A model generated the notes under the pieces. The model ran no database searches and was not told where the DNA came from. It saw only the letters and a program-made list of their open reading frames with translations. Made by a program: the position numbers and the translations under genes. A stretch of DNA of 64,000 nt from NCBI RefSeq assembly GCF_028502605.1, contig NC_079233.1:5580001-5644000 (forward strand), read 5' to 3'. This DNA comes from Trichoderma breve. Taxonomy: Eukaryota > Ascomycota > Sordariomycetes > Hypocreales > Hypocreaceae. This document shows positions 45,595-58,195 of this stretch, piece after piece (within the stretch, counting starts at the first letter, position 1; every line of letters begins with the position of its first letter).

Positions 45595-48500
45595 ATTGAC
45601 TGTATAGTACGACGACGGGGAGACGCGTTCGTGAAGATGTGCCAAAGTGATACTATTAGAAACTATCAGGCGGGGAATATTAGTGATACGATTCGCAAGA
45701 TACAATTGCCTGATGTGGTTGAACGAAGAGAAAACAGAATCACGGAGAGACGACAAAGACAAGGCAGAAGAAGAGATCCCAGACCCCGGAAAAGAAAGGA
45801 AGCAGCTCTGTTACTCACATGGTATGGAAACGGCGACCTGCAGGAGAAGTGCGGACCCAAAAGCGAAAGACTGGGAAGGCAAAAAGGAGCTCAACAAACG
45901 ACTCGTTAACGACAGAGATGGCGGCAGCAGCGAGAAAGAAAGGACAGGATCAAGAAGGAGGCATGCCCGGAAGCACTTTTATGAGCTGGCCGGCGGAGGC
46001 GACGGAGGTCCGGCCCAGAATCTCTCCAGAAGCCCCAAGTGACCAGGGCGGGTGGGAAGCGAGACCAGGAGGCGAGTCTGTCCACCGGCCCCCCAGCTCA
46101 AGCTTTGCCTATCAAGCCAATGGACGCACAAACGGGCAGCTTCGGTATCAGGCTAGCTCAGTTCGTGTTCCCTCCACAGCACCGTCTGGGCAGAGCAAAC
46201 GGGGCCCCCTGTGAGAGGTCTCACATTTTGCACGGGTCGAAGCATCCATACAACATGAGCCAAAATCAGGTGTAGGTTGCAATGTTGGGTTCAATTCTCA
46301 CAGGCGCTGGCTAGTGGCTAGTACCTGGAGCAATTGGCACTATGGCGCTGCTGCTACTGCAAATCTCGCACTCAAAATTGGCGACTTTGACCCTTGCCGG
46401 CCTAGTGCCTCCACCATCTACCCGACTTGTTTATCCAGAGTTCAGTAATAAACGTTCGACCGCGAAAGTCATGAAGCTACAAGTCATCAAAATGCCCGCT
46501 AGTGCCCATTAGTAGCGCGCGTTCGCTAGTGGAAAGATCCGAGCTTGCAGTAGCTTCTCCCCCCTTTTGAGCTTCTGGGCGAGCTAGGAAATGAAGCGTC
46601 TCTCGCAAAAAAAGGGCACAACGGGGGCCAAGCGCAAGAGAGAAATACCTACTCGTACAGAGCTAGGAGCAAACAGCCAGATGCTCCCTTTACAAAACCA
46701 TGGGGCGTTGTACTGTACAGCACAGCTGTTGACTGGCATTCCGCCGTGCTACCGTCCACTGCCTAATCTTCGCTGCCATGTGCGTCCTCGTGTTCCGTAC
46801 TCGTCCTTGGTACAGGTTGCATTTGCTGCTTGTCGGGCGGATTCTTTCAAGAAGCCGTCCATGGATCCAACATTACGAGCCCCGGTCATCCAAGCAAGCA
46901 GAAGGCACTAGCGGCTCTGGAAGGCAGTTGAGTATCGAACCAGGATTCTCCGCTTGACGAGAACCAGAACCACCCATCCATTTTGAACCGTATCAGTCTC
47001 TGAGCTCTTCGTATTCCGCTGTGCTATGCATGCAGATGGAGACGGGAGCTACAATCGCACTTATGCAGACACTTGCATCCAGTCGACACACGCAGAGACA
47101 GGTGAAAATGCTCCGCGTTCTCCGCACACTACTGAGCGAGTAGCCTCAGAAAGATAGCACCATGTCGTAACAGCATTCCGGGAAGAATGAGTCGCCTGAA
47201 AAGTCACATTCGTGGGGAGATCCACCTGCGCAACCGGGTTACGATCACCACAGCACTGGCGATGCGAGGGGGCGAATATGGGAGAAAGCGTGCATATCTC
47301 ACCATACTGCCCCGAGCTTATTGAAGGTTTTTCTCGTCCCTGGTCGCGACAGGGTCTGTGTACAGTTATAACGGAGAGCCCCCTTCGGAGTGGACGAGGT
47401 ACAAGGGCAATTTCATGACATGTCAGACCTGCATCCCGGTACGAGGCTCCATTCCTACTCCCTACCTAGGTAGGCAGTTGGTTGCTCGGCCTCATTTCTG
47501 CACAGACATGCTTCGGATTCGTGGCAAGGGCCCAGCACGGGCTGCTCCGTACCTGTACAGGCGCATTTTATGGAGAATCTGCCCAGCATCGCGAGAAAGC
47601 AAGGCTCAAGCGCAAGTCGGGAGCGAGCACCCGTATGCAGACAGTACTGTTGATGCATTGTAGCACAAGATAAAGCTCGGGAAAGCAACGATGCCCACCG
47701 TGAGCCTGGAAAGCTTGGCAAGATCTTGAAATCTGGGGCAGAGACAAAATTGGAGGGAGGAGTTTAATCCAACCCAGCGATTCGCGAATGAGAGTCGAGA
47801 GTCGAGAGCTATGGCGCTGCGCGATATATGAAGAGGGTCCCGTTTAGAACTGTTATAGTGTGGGGAATCAAGATGGGATACGGCTTTTCCCTTCTGCCAC
47901 ATCAGACGACGATCAGTTCAGAGCCAAGTGCTGCTAGTACGAGTATTAGCCAAAAACGCTCGTACGGCACAGTGTCGTTTCCATATCATTACGAGTACTG
48001 CGCTCTGGTTTGTGTGCCAAGGCGGAATACACCGTATCAGAGCCAAGACGGACGCATGAATACGACTTACGAAGCGATGTGCCGCCTTCAGAATGCCCTC
48101 ATTAACCGTCGACAGACGGTGAGGCACCGCCTCGTAATCTGTCACTAGCGTTGATGAAACGGAGTTCTCCTTTTATTACAAGGCAATACCTCTTTGTATC
48201 AGCCAAGCAGCTACTCGTACTCAAAGACCGACAGGTGGTTGTAGCGACTGTTGGCCGAATGATGGTTCTTGGCTACTTTAACAAGGTGATCCATAATGTC
48301 ACGGTCTCAGACTGGCACATGAAGAGACAGTGGCGACAGAGCAGCCTTCAAAATGGACTCTACATGGACCTACTAATGCACTTGATGAGAGATATACAGC
48401 TAGTGACAGCCAGCGTGGCCAACAACATGCGAGTCCCACAGATATCAAGCCGTGCAAAACCGGCGTCTTCGATGTGTCATACCAAACAGCTCCTCGCTCA

Positions 48501-50109
48501 ACATCGTTTACTCATACATTCAACATGGCCCAGCAATTCAGTTCAATAGGGCATTCCCTGATTCCTTTGATTTCGAACGAGAATACATACGAATTACAGG
48601 TAGCCATGGGGAGTCAGCTTAGCATTACTCATACGGCGACACCGAAAGATGCATTAAGGGGATGATCACCATCAAGAAGCACGGATCTAGTCATGCCTCC
48701 TCCGAACAAGAATCTCGATGGATTACTCGTTTCCTGCCTAACAAGATTCAGAGGCTGTGGGATGACTATGCCCCCTCTTTTGGTGAATGGCCACAGCAGA
48801 CAATTCGACTAGTCTGGCAAAAATCGATGGCAAAATGTCAATGCGACTGTCTGCGATATCAGGCATTAACGGGGCGGGAAAAACAGGAGGCATAGGTCGT
48901 GGGTAGAGTTCCATCGCCACCAGGCCGACTAAGTTAGCCAGACAAACCGCTGTCAAGTCGACAATTCGCTACTACGGAGCATATTCTGATTCTTACCACT
49001 TGGTGGCAAGGCAACGTTCCCAAGGAATCGGGGAGCTGTGGCTTCTATTCCGTAACGGCCCGGGACTCAATCCGATTCTGATAGCAGCATCACCAACACC
49101 ACTGCCTCCAGCAAGTGGCCGGAGTTTTTATCCAGGAATCCCCACCTCAGCAGGAGCTTTTGGACATTTCTCTCTCTCTGAGTAATTGTAATAGTGGGCC
49201 TCTCCTGGCATCGGCGATGCAACTGTGTTTACTTCAATGTGTTTACAGGATAGTGACATAAGTTCTGCATCATGCAGCCGAAGGATGAATAGGAGTTGAG
49301 CACTAGGTAGTTCTGAGAGCCCTCGGCGTTGTGCCTTAATACCTGGTTGACAAAACAAGGGAAATTCCAGTCTGGATTCCAACTTGGAAGCAGTACAGTA
49401 CAATGCTCCCTGGACGCATCTGGTCCATGCTCTGCCCACAATAGTCGTTCCGCAGCTCCTTGAGTCCACCACTTTGTAAATGCTCCTTACTTGCATGCTC
49501 GCCACATGGGCTCCTTGACCATGACGATTCCACATGTTTGTTTAATTTCTGTGGAGCTTCCAAACTTATTACAATAACAACAATAGCAACAATAGCATCT
49601 CTGTGCGCACACCTTGATGCTATAATTAGCAACTAGTATTGACTCTTTCATAAAACCCAATTCCCACTGCGAGGGGAGCTCAATGGCTTTATGTTCTATT
49701 ATTCCCGAACAAACCCCACGTTGTGGCAGCTTCTAGCTGCCGTGGGGATAGTTACGCCACTATCGGACTATTTGATGCGACCCGGAGGCCGTGGATGATA
49801 ACGATAGGCCACAAGTCCAAAAGTCGTCCCGTTCGGGGATCTTTGTCTCTTACATCTACTAAGACGCAAAGCACTCTCACATCTGTACATCTTGAGCACA
49901 GGAATTGGGTCTACGACAAACCCGGCCCTTCCGATAACAGCGGCAATCTTTCGAATCCCGGCCCTTGACAGTCCCGCGCGCAATTACAATTTCTACCAAG
50001 GGGCCTGAGAATTTTCCTCAGGACAATACGGGGCAGATAACCGATTCCATAACAAAAGGCAATCTCGATCGATAGCCACGCGAGCTCTACGATTGCTTCA
50101 CATGGCTGA
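45595..50109. other. Large gene-free stretch
   Basis: 4.5 kb without a gene I can support. Several open frames of 90-140 codons exist on both strands but overlap, have poor codon pattern and no domain. I see no long terminal repeats, transposase or reverse-transcriptase motifs. Base composition is not strongly AT-rich. It may be regulatory, hold non-coding RNA, or contain fast-evolving spliced genes I cannot recognise. Confidence 0.5.
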
Positions 50110-51011
50110 ATGGCGCCGGCTGTAGACCAGGACCATGCGCCAGGCGACTTGACGAGCGAGACAGGGTCACAGCCGCTTGCCGAGTCCGGCGCAACGGCAT
50201 CGCCAAATCGCATCTTGAGCAGGTTGGATACGCAATTCTCCTCGACCAACGGCTCTCGCGATCGACGTAGCGATGCCGACGACAACGAAGACGAGGCGCT
50301 GCGCAATGCGCTTTCAGCGACGACGTCTCCAAGCTCCATCATGTCGCCCCCGCCTTACTGGCCTCATGCTGGCTCACACCAGCGAACCATCTCCAGCATG
50401 TCTGCCGAGTCTATCCTGCCTGTAGGCGCTATAAGGCTATTCGATCGCGACACAAACGACGACGACAGAAACAGCGCGTGTTGGGCGAAGAGCGTGGAGA
50501 TTACCGACTACATAATCGTCAATGGCAGCAACACAAACATTGGCGCATTTGTCGTGTGGAATGTTCGAGTCGAAACGCTCACTGTAAGTAATATCCGTTT
50601 TTCCTACACGAGCGCCTTGGCGCAAACATCCTGCGTTTGCGCCTGCGCTGGCTGTTGTCGTATGGATGAGGCATTGGCTAATGGATGCTTTTTCCGTTTA
50701 CATAGGGAAGCTTTATGAATATTCGAAAGCGCTACTCCGAGTTTGACGACTTCCGGCAGAAGTTGACACTATCATTTCCAAACTTCAAAGCGGCCGTGCC
50801 GGAACTACCGCCCAAGAGCGCAATCTTCAAATTCCGACCCAAGTTTCTAGAGAAGCGCCGAGCTGGACTGCAATATTTCTTAAAGTATGAAGCGTCTTCT
50901 GCCAATTACAAGCTCCTGCCGTTGCACGGACTGACACACTTGTTCAGCTGTATACTATTAAACCCGGAGTTTTCGGGGTCACCTGTCCTCAACGACTTTC
51001 TGTTTGCGTAA
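50110..51011 (+). CDS. ypt35: PX-domain endosomal protein, Ypt35-like
   Basis: Exons 50110-50583, 50706-50884 and 50948-51011 encode 238 residues. The N-terminal 120 residues are Ser-rich and probably disordered. The PX domain (about 128-238) includes VEITDYIIVN, FVVWNVRVETLT, the phosphoinositide-binding RKRYSEFDDF (Arg167-Tyr168), FPNFKAAVPELPPK, FLEKRRAGLQYFLN and CILLNPEFSGSPVLNDFLF. Ypt35 in yeast is an endosomal PI3P-binding adaptor that recruits Vps13. Intron 1 is 122 bases (GTAAGT...CATAG). Intron 2 (50885-50947, GTATGA...GTTCAG) has 63 bases and no stop, so retention would add 21 residues; splicing is preferred because it restores LNCILLNPEF. An overlapping upstream ATG lies at 50102. 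Confidence 0.88.
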
Positions 51012-52983
51012 TCACGCGGCATGTTATCGTTTTTCTTTTCTTGAACTGTCTCATCCTGGACACCCTCTTTCTCTTATCTTTGTTTCAACTTCTCTTTTTT
51101 TTTAATGTGCGTGTTAAGAAAATGCACATACCCAAGCAGGTATGGTTTGCGGAAACACCAGAGAAGCACCCACGTGCAGCCCCGCGACGACCTTTGGAAA
51201 CGAAGTCGAGGGTTTTCCTCTTTGGGTAACATCTTTCTCATCTATTTTGAGCATGTTCTTTGTCCTTGTATTACTACTACAGCCACGGTTTGGGGCTTAT
51301 GCGCGTCGAAATGGCCTGACTTGTTATGTCGTGTATGATATTCTAAGTATATATACTGCTATAATGTTAATGAGGAATCTTAAATCAAGCTTGTACAGAG
51401 TACGGTCCAGCTGTAGCGCATTTTTGGGTTGAGCGCATGTTACATCGTAGCACACCACCAAACATCAAACTCTCAACACCCTTGAAGCGAGCCGCCCTGA
51501 ATTGTTCCATATTTCGATGATTCCAAGCCTGTTATGGGCCCCCCTTGCGCTTCTTACATAGCCGCTAAACGCTGGATACTACTCTGCTCACTTCAGCCGC
51601 TTACTGAAATAAACGCGCTGGCTGGGATGGGATGAGATCCGCATGTGAAACTACATAGATTCCATACTTGAATATGCTAGACTAGGTATTCGACTCCGTC
51701 TTCTTCAGTTCCCGGACCTCGCTGCGCCTGTGCTCCGCTCCGCCCTGCACCGCCTCAAACATGTTGCTTCATGGCCCCAGCCGACGGCCGCGCTTTGTTT
51801 GGCCGAGAGCGTCCCGCTTCCGAGACAAGAAACACACAGAGGCGGCGCCATCAAAATGATTGGAATCCTGCCCTATGCCCTTCTTGGCTGGCGCAACGGA
51901 GTTGGAGATCGACGCCTCGAGATTTCGGAGGATTCCGCATGCATGCGCGGGATTTGACAGGTCCACGAGACTGGCTGTGTAGCATTCAATAGTTGTGCGT
52001 TTTTCTGGATGTTACGCAATGGCATGAGAGAGCATGCCCGTGCTAATCTTCCGGGTTGGCTCTTCCATTCTTGCGTGTCTTGGGCATCAGTACCACAGAG
52101 CAAACACGAGAAAATAACAACGGCACATGTCGTTTCTCCAAGTACGGAATTCGCCCATGTTTCTGTCCCAGTATTATGCTGAGACTAAGACAACCTCGAA
52201 CTTGGTAGAGCCCCACGTCACGTCATCTTACTGCATCACTAAGTGTCAATAATGAGACCAAGTTGATCTGTAATGCCTGTGCTTTAGCTGTGGATTTAAT
52301 ACCGGACTCGTACCGAGCTGCAAGTACTACTATTCCCAACCTCCCTTGTACTGTAGCGCACGCTCCAGACGGTAGTTCAAGCCATGATAGTAGCTCGCCC
52401 CCAAGTCTCGGAACATCCAGAGGCAGTGCTTCTTTGGGCCGCCATGGTTCGTTGACTGGCATCCCGACGCTTTCGGGTCCTTGCGTCACTCCGTCATCAA
52501 CGAAATGGGCACCTATACCCAGTTCAGGGGCAGGGCGATAGGTGGTCAGCCTCCGATCAGACATGTTACCTTGTCCAGCACGGCTGGAACTGTTTATTGG
52601 GTCCGTAGAGGTGGCCACAGGTCGCTTTTTTTAGTTCTTATCAGTGTCTTTAAGGGCCCGTCTTCCCGCTTTCTGTAGCGCAGCCTGTTTGCCAAGCCAA
52701 GCTTGCCAAGTGCTATAAAGCCAGCGGCCGACCTTGGAGTTTATCTCCTCACAGCCCGGAGCCCATCCCGGGCAACCCGAATGTCGACGACAACCTTCAA
52801 CTTTCCTTTCAAACTCCAGATCGATTCTGACAACTCAAGTCTTTGATCCGAAAACAGTGACGATAGCTGGTTTTTCTTCTTTGTTTTCCAGGCCGCTTAT
52901 GCGACCCCGCAAAAGTAGTCTCCTACGGGAGGTCCCGGACGCTGTATTGATGTAATGATATAATAGCCCACTTGGACGGCACC
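51012..52983. other. Intergenic region
   Basis: About 2 kb without a supported gene. It contains the ypt35 3' end and the promoter region of the IQ-motif gene, with short featureless open frames on both strands. Confidence 0.55.
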
Positions 52984-54732
52984 ATGACAACCGCTAGCTT
53001 CACCTCGAGCTTCACCACCCTCTCTGCCTCTTCGGCAAAATCGCAGCAATACATGGACTCGTTAGTACCGCCGTCTCGAGACCAGTTTGAGCGCATTGCC
53101 CATGTGCAGGAGGAGAAAGAGGAGGCGATCAGGCAAAGGTTCAAGCACCAGAAGCGAAAATCGCAACAGGAGAGCAGGCGGAGCTTGCAGTCGAATAGGA
53201 GCGATGAGAGGAGCGATGCTGCCCGCGTCATTCAGAAGACGTTTCGGGGTTATCGAGCAAGAAGAGAAATGAGTGGCTTTACACTGGATCCTAGCACGAG
53301 ATGGATAACTGCCATCCGCGAGGCGCAGTTCCGCGAAACTACGCGCCCTCGAGGCCGATCATTCACCGGCATAAGCCAAGATACGCTGTCGTCGCTTGGG
53401 GATGTGGCCGACTTACACTCATCAACCGCACGGTCAAACTGGAAGAAGCTGGGCATGATTGCGCTTCGGGCCGGCCACGATGATGAGGAGGAAGAGTCTG
53501 ACTCGGACAGCTCATCGGAATCAAGTAGCTTGTCGCCTCGAGAAAAGGAAGAACTGAGGCGACGTCGAGAGGAGGCTAATGCTCTGCGACGATCAACTGC
53601 TCTCACACTCGGGCTTCAGTATTGGTTGGAAATCGTGGACCAGAAGCATCGATACGGCACCAACTTACGCATGTATCACGAGGAATGGCGAAAAGCCGAC
53701 ACCAATGAGAACTTCTTCTACTGGCTCGACTATGGCGAGGGTCGATATATATCGCTCGACACATGTCCACGAGATCAACTGGAGAGGGACCAGGTCCGGT
53801 ACCTGTCACGAGAGGAGCGCCAGTTCTATCTTGCCACAGTCGACGACGAAGGCCGACTGTGCTGGGCCAAAAACGGCGAGCCCATCGACACGAGTGAAAA
53901 GTATAGAGACAGCATGCATGGCATCGTCCCTGTAGACGATCCGACACCACCGTACCGGCCGATTTTGAATCCAAATCCTTATGCCGATTCAGCCAGCGGA
54001 TTGGCCTCGAACACATCGACTGCTTACGGAGAGTCGAATCCCGAACAGCATCGCGCAGACAAGTACATCAACCCGCCACCCGAGCAGCGCGATGTCAAAA
54101 AGGTCAAGCAGTTTTCTGCCACGACGACTCTAAACAAACTTCTGCGCAAGACCGTCAAGGACGGCACGTGGATCTTTGTCGCCGACACAAACTTTAGGCT
54201 TTACATAGGCATCAAGCAGGCTGGTGCCTTTCAGCACTCGTCGTTTCTCCAAGGCGCTCGCATATCCGCTGGAGGCCTCATCGGGATCAAGGAGGGCAAA
54301 CTCAATTTCCTGTCACCGCTGAGCGGGCACTATCGCCCTCCGACATCGAATTTCCGCGCCTTTGTTCGGAGTCTCAAGGCCGAAGGCGTCGATGTGGGAC
54401 ACGTGCCGATTTCAAAGGCGTATGCTGTTCTTTTGGGCCTCGAAACATATACCAAGACGCGGCGTGTGGGCAAAGACCTTGTGCACAAGATGATTCACGG
54501 GAAAAACAAGGCGGTTCATCCAAAGCAGATGAAGAAGAAGAAAGAGGAAGAAAAAGACATGAGCAAAAGTGCGCAGAGAGAGAGGCAAGTCGTGGAAGAG
54601 GGAAAACGGCAAGCAGAAGCTGAGAAGCAGGCACATGTGGAAGAAGCCGCAATGAAGGCAATGGAAAAGCTGCATATCGTGCCTACGGCAGCCGGTCAGG
54701 AGTCTCCAAAGAGGACTGTTACATATCTTTAA
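52984..54732 (+). CDS. IQ-motif (calmodulin-binding) protein, IQM-like
   Basis: A single-exon gene for 582 residues. An IQ motif (IQKTFRGYRARR, about 83-94) should bind calmodulin. Downstream, LGLQYWLEIVDQKHRYGTNL, FFYWLDYGEGR, CPRDQLERDQVRYLSREER and, later, GTWIFVADTNFRLYIG, FQHSSFLQGARISAGG and SPLSGHYRP match, in order, the conserved core of plant IQM proteins. The function in fungi is not established; in plants IQMs tie calcium signals to metabolism and stress. A serine/acid patch (about 165-185) and a C-terminal Lys/Glu-rich coiled coil (about 515-565) flank the core. The ATG at 52984 is chosen; the frame is open 12 bases further up only through a TTG. Confidence 0.88.
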   Translation: MTTASFTSSFTTLSASSAKSQQYMDSLVPPSRDQFERIAHVQEEKEEAIRQRFKHQKRKSQQESRRSLQSNRSDERSDAARVIQKTFRGYRARREMSGFTLDPSTRWITAIREAQFRETTRPRGRSFTGISQDTLSSLGDVADLHSSTARSNWKKLGMIALRAGHDDEEEESDSDSSSESSSLSPREKEELRRRREEANALRRSTALTLGLQYWLEIVDQKHRYGTNLRMYHEEWRKADTNENFFYWLDYGEGRYISLDTCPRDQLERDQVRYLSREERQFYLATVDDEGRLCWAKNGEPIDTSEKYRDSMHGIVPVDDPTPPYRPILNPNPYADSASGLASNTSTAYGESNPEQHRADKYINPPPEQRDVKKVKQFSATTTLNKLLRKTVKDGTWIFVADTNFRLYIGIKQAGAFQHSSFLQGARISAGGLIGIKEGKLNFLSPLSGHYRPPTSNFRAFVRSLKAEGVDVGHVPISKAYAVLLGLETYTKTRRVGKDLVHKMIHGKNKAVHPKQMKKKKEEEKDMSKSAQRERQVVEEGKRQAEAEKQAHVEEAAMKAMEKLHIVPTAAGQESPKRTVTYL

Positions 54733-55602
54733 GGCAAAGCATGGATCATTTATTCTGGTTGGGCATTTGGTTAGGCATAGGTAGTCCTGTTGGACTTGTT
54801 CTGTACGTATAAATACCCTGGGACTTGTTCGGGCCAAGTCATTGTTGCTGCATGGAGGAATACATCATCATACTTTAGGTATCTAGAGGAGCGAATTGAT
54901 ATTTGGACATTTTGGATATTTGAGAGTGCGCTTTTCTCACTACCCGGTAGCAACCTAAGAGCATTTGATTTCTAATGCAGCAACGAAGCAATATCGAAGA
55001 GATACAAGCATTGAATCAACGCGTATATCTGAGTATATTTCCAGCAGCTATTGAATCCTAGGTTTGGTAGTTGGGCTATGCATATTTGCAAATAGGTGCA
55101 TGTGGATTTCTAATAACCTTGAATTGAGCACCAACATCCTGTCCATGCCTCAATGTACATGTAGATAGCTGGAAGCTTCAGAGGCGCCTCGACGTAATCG
55201 GAGCGCGCACATTGATCAATTGATGCTAAGGCCGGTGGATCACTACGAGAGCTCCAAGTGCCCTGTAAAGGGGGCTGAGCGCCACTAAACTTAGGGAGCA
55301 GTCCGCTATAAAGGCGCCCCCTCACAGGTAGCTCGGGGGTAAGAGCTACTGGGACCACTCGCTAGAACCCCCCAAACTCCATGACGCGCAGGCGCTAGAG
55401 CGCCCCCTTCCGCCCAAGAAAAAAAAAAAAAAACTGCCCCGGGCGCCAGAGGGAGAAATACAGTTGAGAGTGCGTCACGTCGCACGAAACAAATCGGCAT
55501 CGGTGCATCGAGCAAAAACATCGAGGCAACGCGTGTCCCGACAGCGACAGCGCCCTCTGCAGCGGACCTGAAGAAACATGACTGGCGTGCCCCTGCTTGC
55601 CA
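54733..55602. other. Intergenic region with A15 tract
   Basis: 870 bases with no supported gene. GC-rich promoter-like sequence occurs from about 55230, and a homopolymer of 15 A at 55419-55433 lies in the sas4 upstream region. Confidence 0.6.
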
Positions 55603-57326
55603 ATGGCCTCCATCACCCGCTCCAACCGGCGAGCTGAGGGCCTTCACCTCTATGACCGTAACGTGAACGCCAGCCCCCTCACGCGCTCGGGGCCTGGGCC
55701 AAACTCCTTCCACCACGGCGCTGCGGCGGGCGGTCGCACAAAGCGAGCCCTCGACGTGGCCGAGCGCGAGTTCGAGGCCATCCGGCACAAGAAGACGAGA
55801 ATCGCCGTCGAGATTCTTGCAAAGCCCCAGCTGCCTCTCGAGACTGTGAATGTACAACCGCCGATACCGCGACGAGCCGCTGTGGCGAGCAGCGCAAGTA
55901 GGCAGCCTGTCCCCCCTGTGCAGCCCACCACCACCAAGCCAGCGGCGCCCATATCCGCAGAGCCAGAACCGGAGCCGCACAACGCCAGCCTGACGAAGCA
56001 CCAGGCCAAAGTAATAAATGGCATAAAGCACGAGCTGGATCGCCTGCAGCCGAGCCAAGACGATACCAAGGAGCAGGGCCGCAAGCTGCGGTCGCAGGAG
56101 GCGACCAGGTTCAAAAGCGACCTCTCTGCCTACTTCCCGGACTACGACGAAGTGATAGGGAACGACCCCAAGGCAGAACGTGAGCAGCCCCTACCTCTCT
56201 ACCAACCCACCCTTCTGCCATCTCGAGCTTTTTTTGCTATTTTGACATTGTTTTGCAAATGGGTTACTGACCAGCTGATGCAGATTTGCTTAACCCGGAG
56301 ACGCCCATCATCATTATCGATACCAGTCTGTCGCGCGCGATTCCTGATGCTCAACGCACAGCGTTTCGACCCCACCACCAAAACACAAGTGGCGCCGATT
56401 TTCCCGTCAGAGGATACGGCGATGCCTTATTCACTGACGTATTCGACTCCCAACGCATCGATTTTGGCTTCCTAGAAGCTCAACATAAGAACAAGAATAT
56501 TGAAGACCCCTTACCTGATGGCTTGTTTGAGCCAATCCATAAAAAGGCAGAGAGGGTTGAACGGTCGATCCGCAACACTGAGAAAGGTCGTGCACAGCAT
56601 GAGAAGGACCAAATCATCCGGCTCCTTGAGGGCCTCCAAGGCCACGACTGGCTAAGAGTCATGGGTGTCAGTGGTGTTACCGAAACCAAAAAGAAGAAGT
56701 TTGAACCGGCCAGGATGCACTTCATCAAGGGGTGTCAGGCTATACTGGCCAAGTTTCGTAATTGGAATCTGGAGGAGAAGCGGCGGAAGCTTGAGAAAGA
56801 GAAGGCTCTCGCAGAGAGAGCGGAACAAGAAGAGGAATCCGACAATAGCGATGAAGAATCTCAACAAAGGGAGGATAGCCATTCCAGGGAGAGTGAGGAA
56901 GAAGAAGAAGATGAAGACGAAGAGGATGAAGGCGAAGACGAGGCTGAAGAGGATGAGCCTTCGCAAGATGATACTAGCGAGACGTCCTCGCCAGCCAAGC
57001 AGCTGCGACGAGAGGCCAGGGCGAGATCCAAACTGGCGGCCAAAAACTCCAAAAAGTCACAGCCAGCTAACAAACCTACACCTCCGACAAAGCCTCCAGA
57101 GCCCCCCAAGGAGTTCAAGTCCTTCTTCACCAAGAAGTATGAGCGTGAAAGCGCGCTTAACCGGCAGAGACGAGCCGGAAGGAAAGTCCTCGCCTGGGGT
57201 CACCCAATTCCTGATATCATTGAAGCCGACTTCGCCTTGCCAGAGCAATATCGGGATGAGGAAACACTAAAGGCTCGTGAGAGGAAGAAGCGCAGGGATA
57301 GGCGAGAGCGGCGGACTTCGAAATAA
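55603..57326 (+). CDS. sas4: SAS complex subunit Sas4-like (something about silencing)
   Basis: Exons 55603-56179 and 56284-57326 encode 539 residues. In yeast the SAS complex (Sas2 acetyltransferase, Sas4, Sas5) acetylates H4K16 at silencing boundaries; Sas4 activates Sas2. The conserved SAS4 domain lies in the exon 2 start: PIIIIDTS, RGYGDALFTDVFDSQRIDF, KAERVERSIRNTEKGRAQHEK, LLEGLQGHDWLRVMGVSGV, and ARMHFIKGCQAILAKFRNW. A very acidic run (about 395-430) and a basic end with FFTKKYERESAL, RKVLAWGHPIPDI follow. The 104-base intron (GTGAGC...ATGCAG, branch CTGAC) joins KAE-H-LLNPETP. An upstream ATG at 55578 opens a 19-codon frame that overlaps the main start. Confidence 0.88.
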
Positions 57327-58195
57327 CATTGGCATCATTGCTACGGGCGTCACCCGGGGGAGGCTTGGAAGGACAAAATACAAATGGCGTCTAAGGATCT
57401 GATTTGCAGGGCGTTTGGCGGTTAAGGTCATCGAGAGGAGAGTTAAGTAGCTCATGTATGTAAGATTAGTACCAAGGCAGTATTGGGGGTTATAGTACCA
57501 AGCATTAATGCATCAGAGATATGGAGGTGCGCAGTTATCAGGCTGGAACAAATAAAGTTTTTAAAACAAAACCAAAAGAAAGAAGAAAAAACTTCGAAAA
57601 ATATAAGAAGAAGAAAACGCAATAAATTGGACAATGTGAAGCTATTGAGAGAACAAGTGTGGCATTGAAGGTAAAAGGATAATGGTGGTGAGAGAAAATA
57701 TGGGAGCGTCACTGAATTCGGCCCATGCCGGATATTTTGCGGCGCTTGGGACTTGAGTTCGAGATTCAGCCAGTCGGAAGCCACAATGCGCTGGTGGTCC
57801 GTGCTCCTCGAGCTTCTCTCTCGAGACGCGCGCCACCTCTGGCAACAATTTGTTCAGCAAACTGCTAGTATCGTCACCTCACCTCTTCAAGCTCTGCTTT
57901 TTCAGCGTCTTTCTTTTTAACGCACCGGCGTTTTGCGATTTTAGTTACACCGCCTGGTGCCCTTTCCAGCGGCACCGTTCCTGCCGCCGCAGCTCTCCTT
58001 GCGACCAACCCCAGCCTCAACCTTCAGTGGCGACGAGATCCAGATGCGATGCTGATCTGAGAGCCTCACTTTCGTCTCAGATGCGCTCGCCACGATTTTT
58101 ACCGACCTCGATGCAGTGACTCTGCAATTTAAGCTCGCTGGAGCCGCGCCGCTCTTCCACTTCCCTCCTCTCTCCAACTTCTCGCTACCACCGCC
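57327..58195. other. Intergenic region; TAF2 promoter
   Basis: 869 bases without a supported gene. AT-rich sequence (57540-57660) is followed by a pyrimidine-rich TAF2 leader. Confidence 0.6.

Noticed and set aside
43190..55440. Shared repeat between the GC-rich stretches near 43200 and 55300
   Set aside because: Both contain CCCTGTAAAG and GGCGC words, but no longer match lines up; it is probably common promoter composition.
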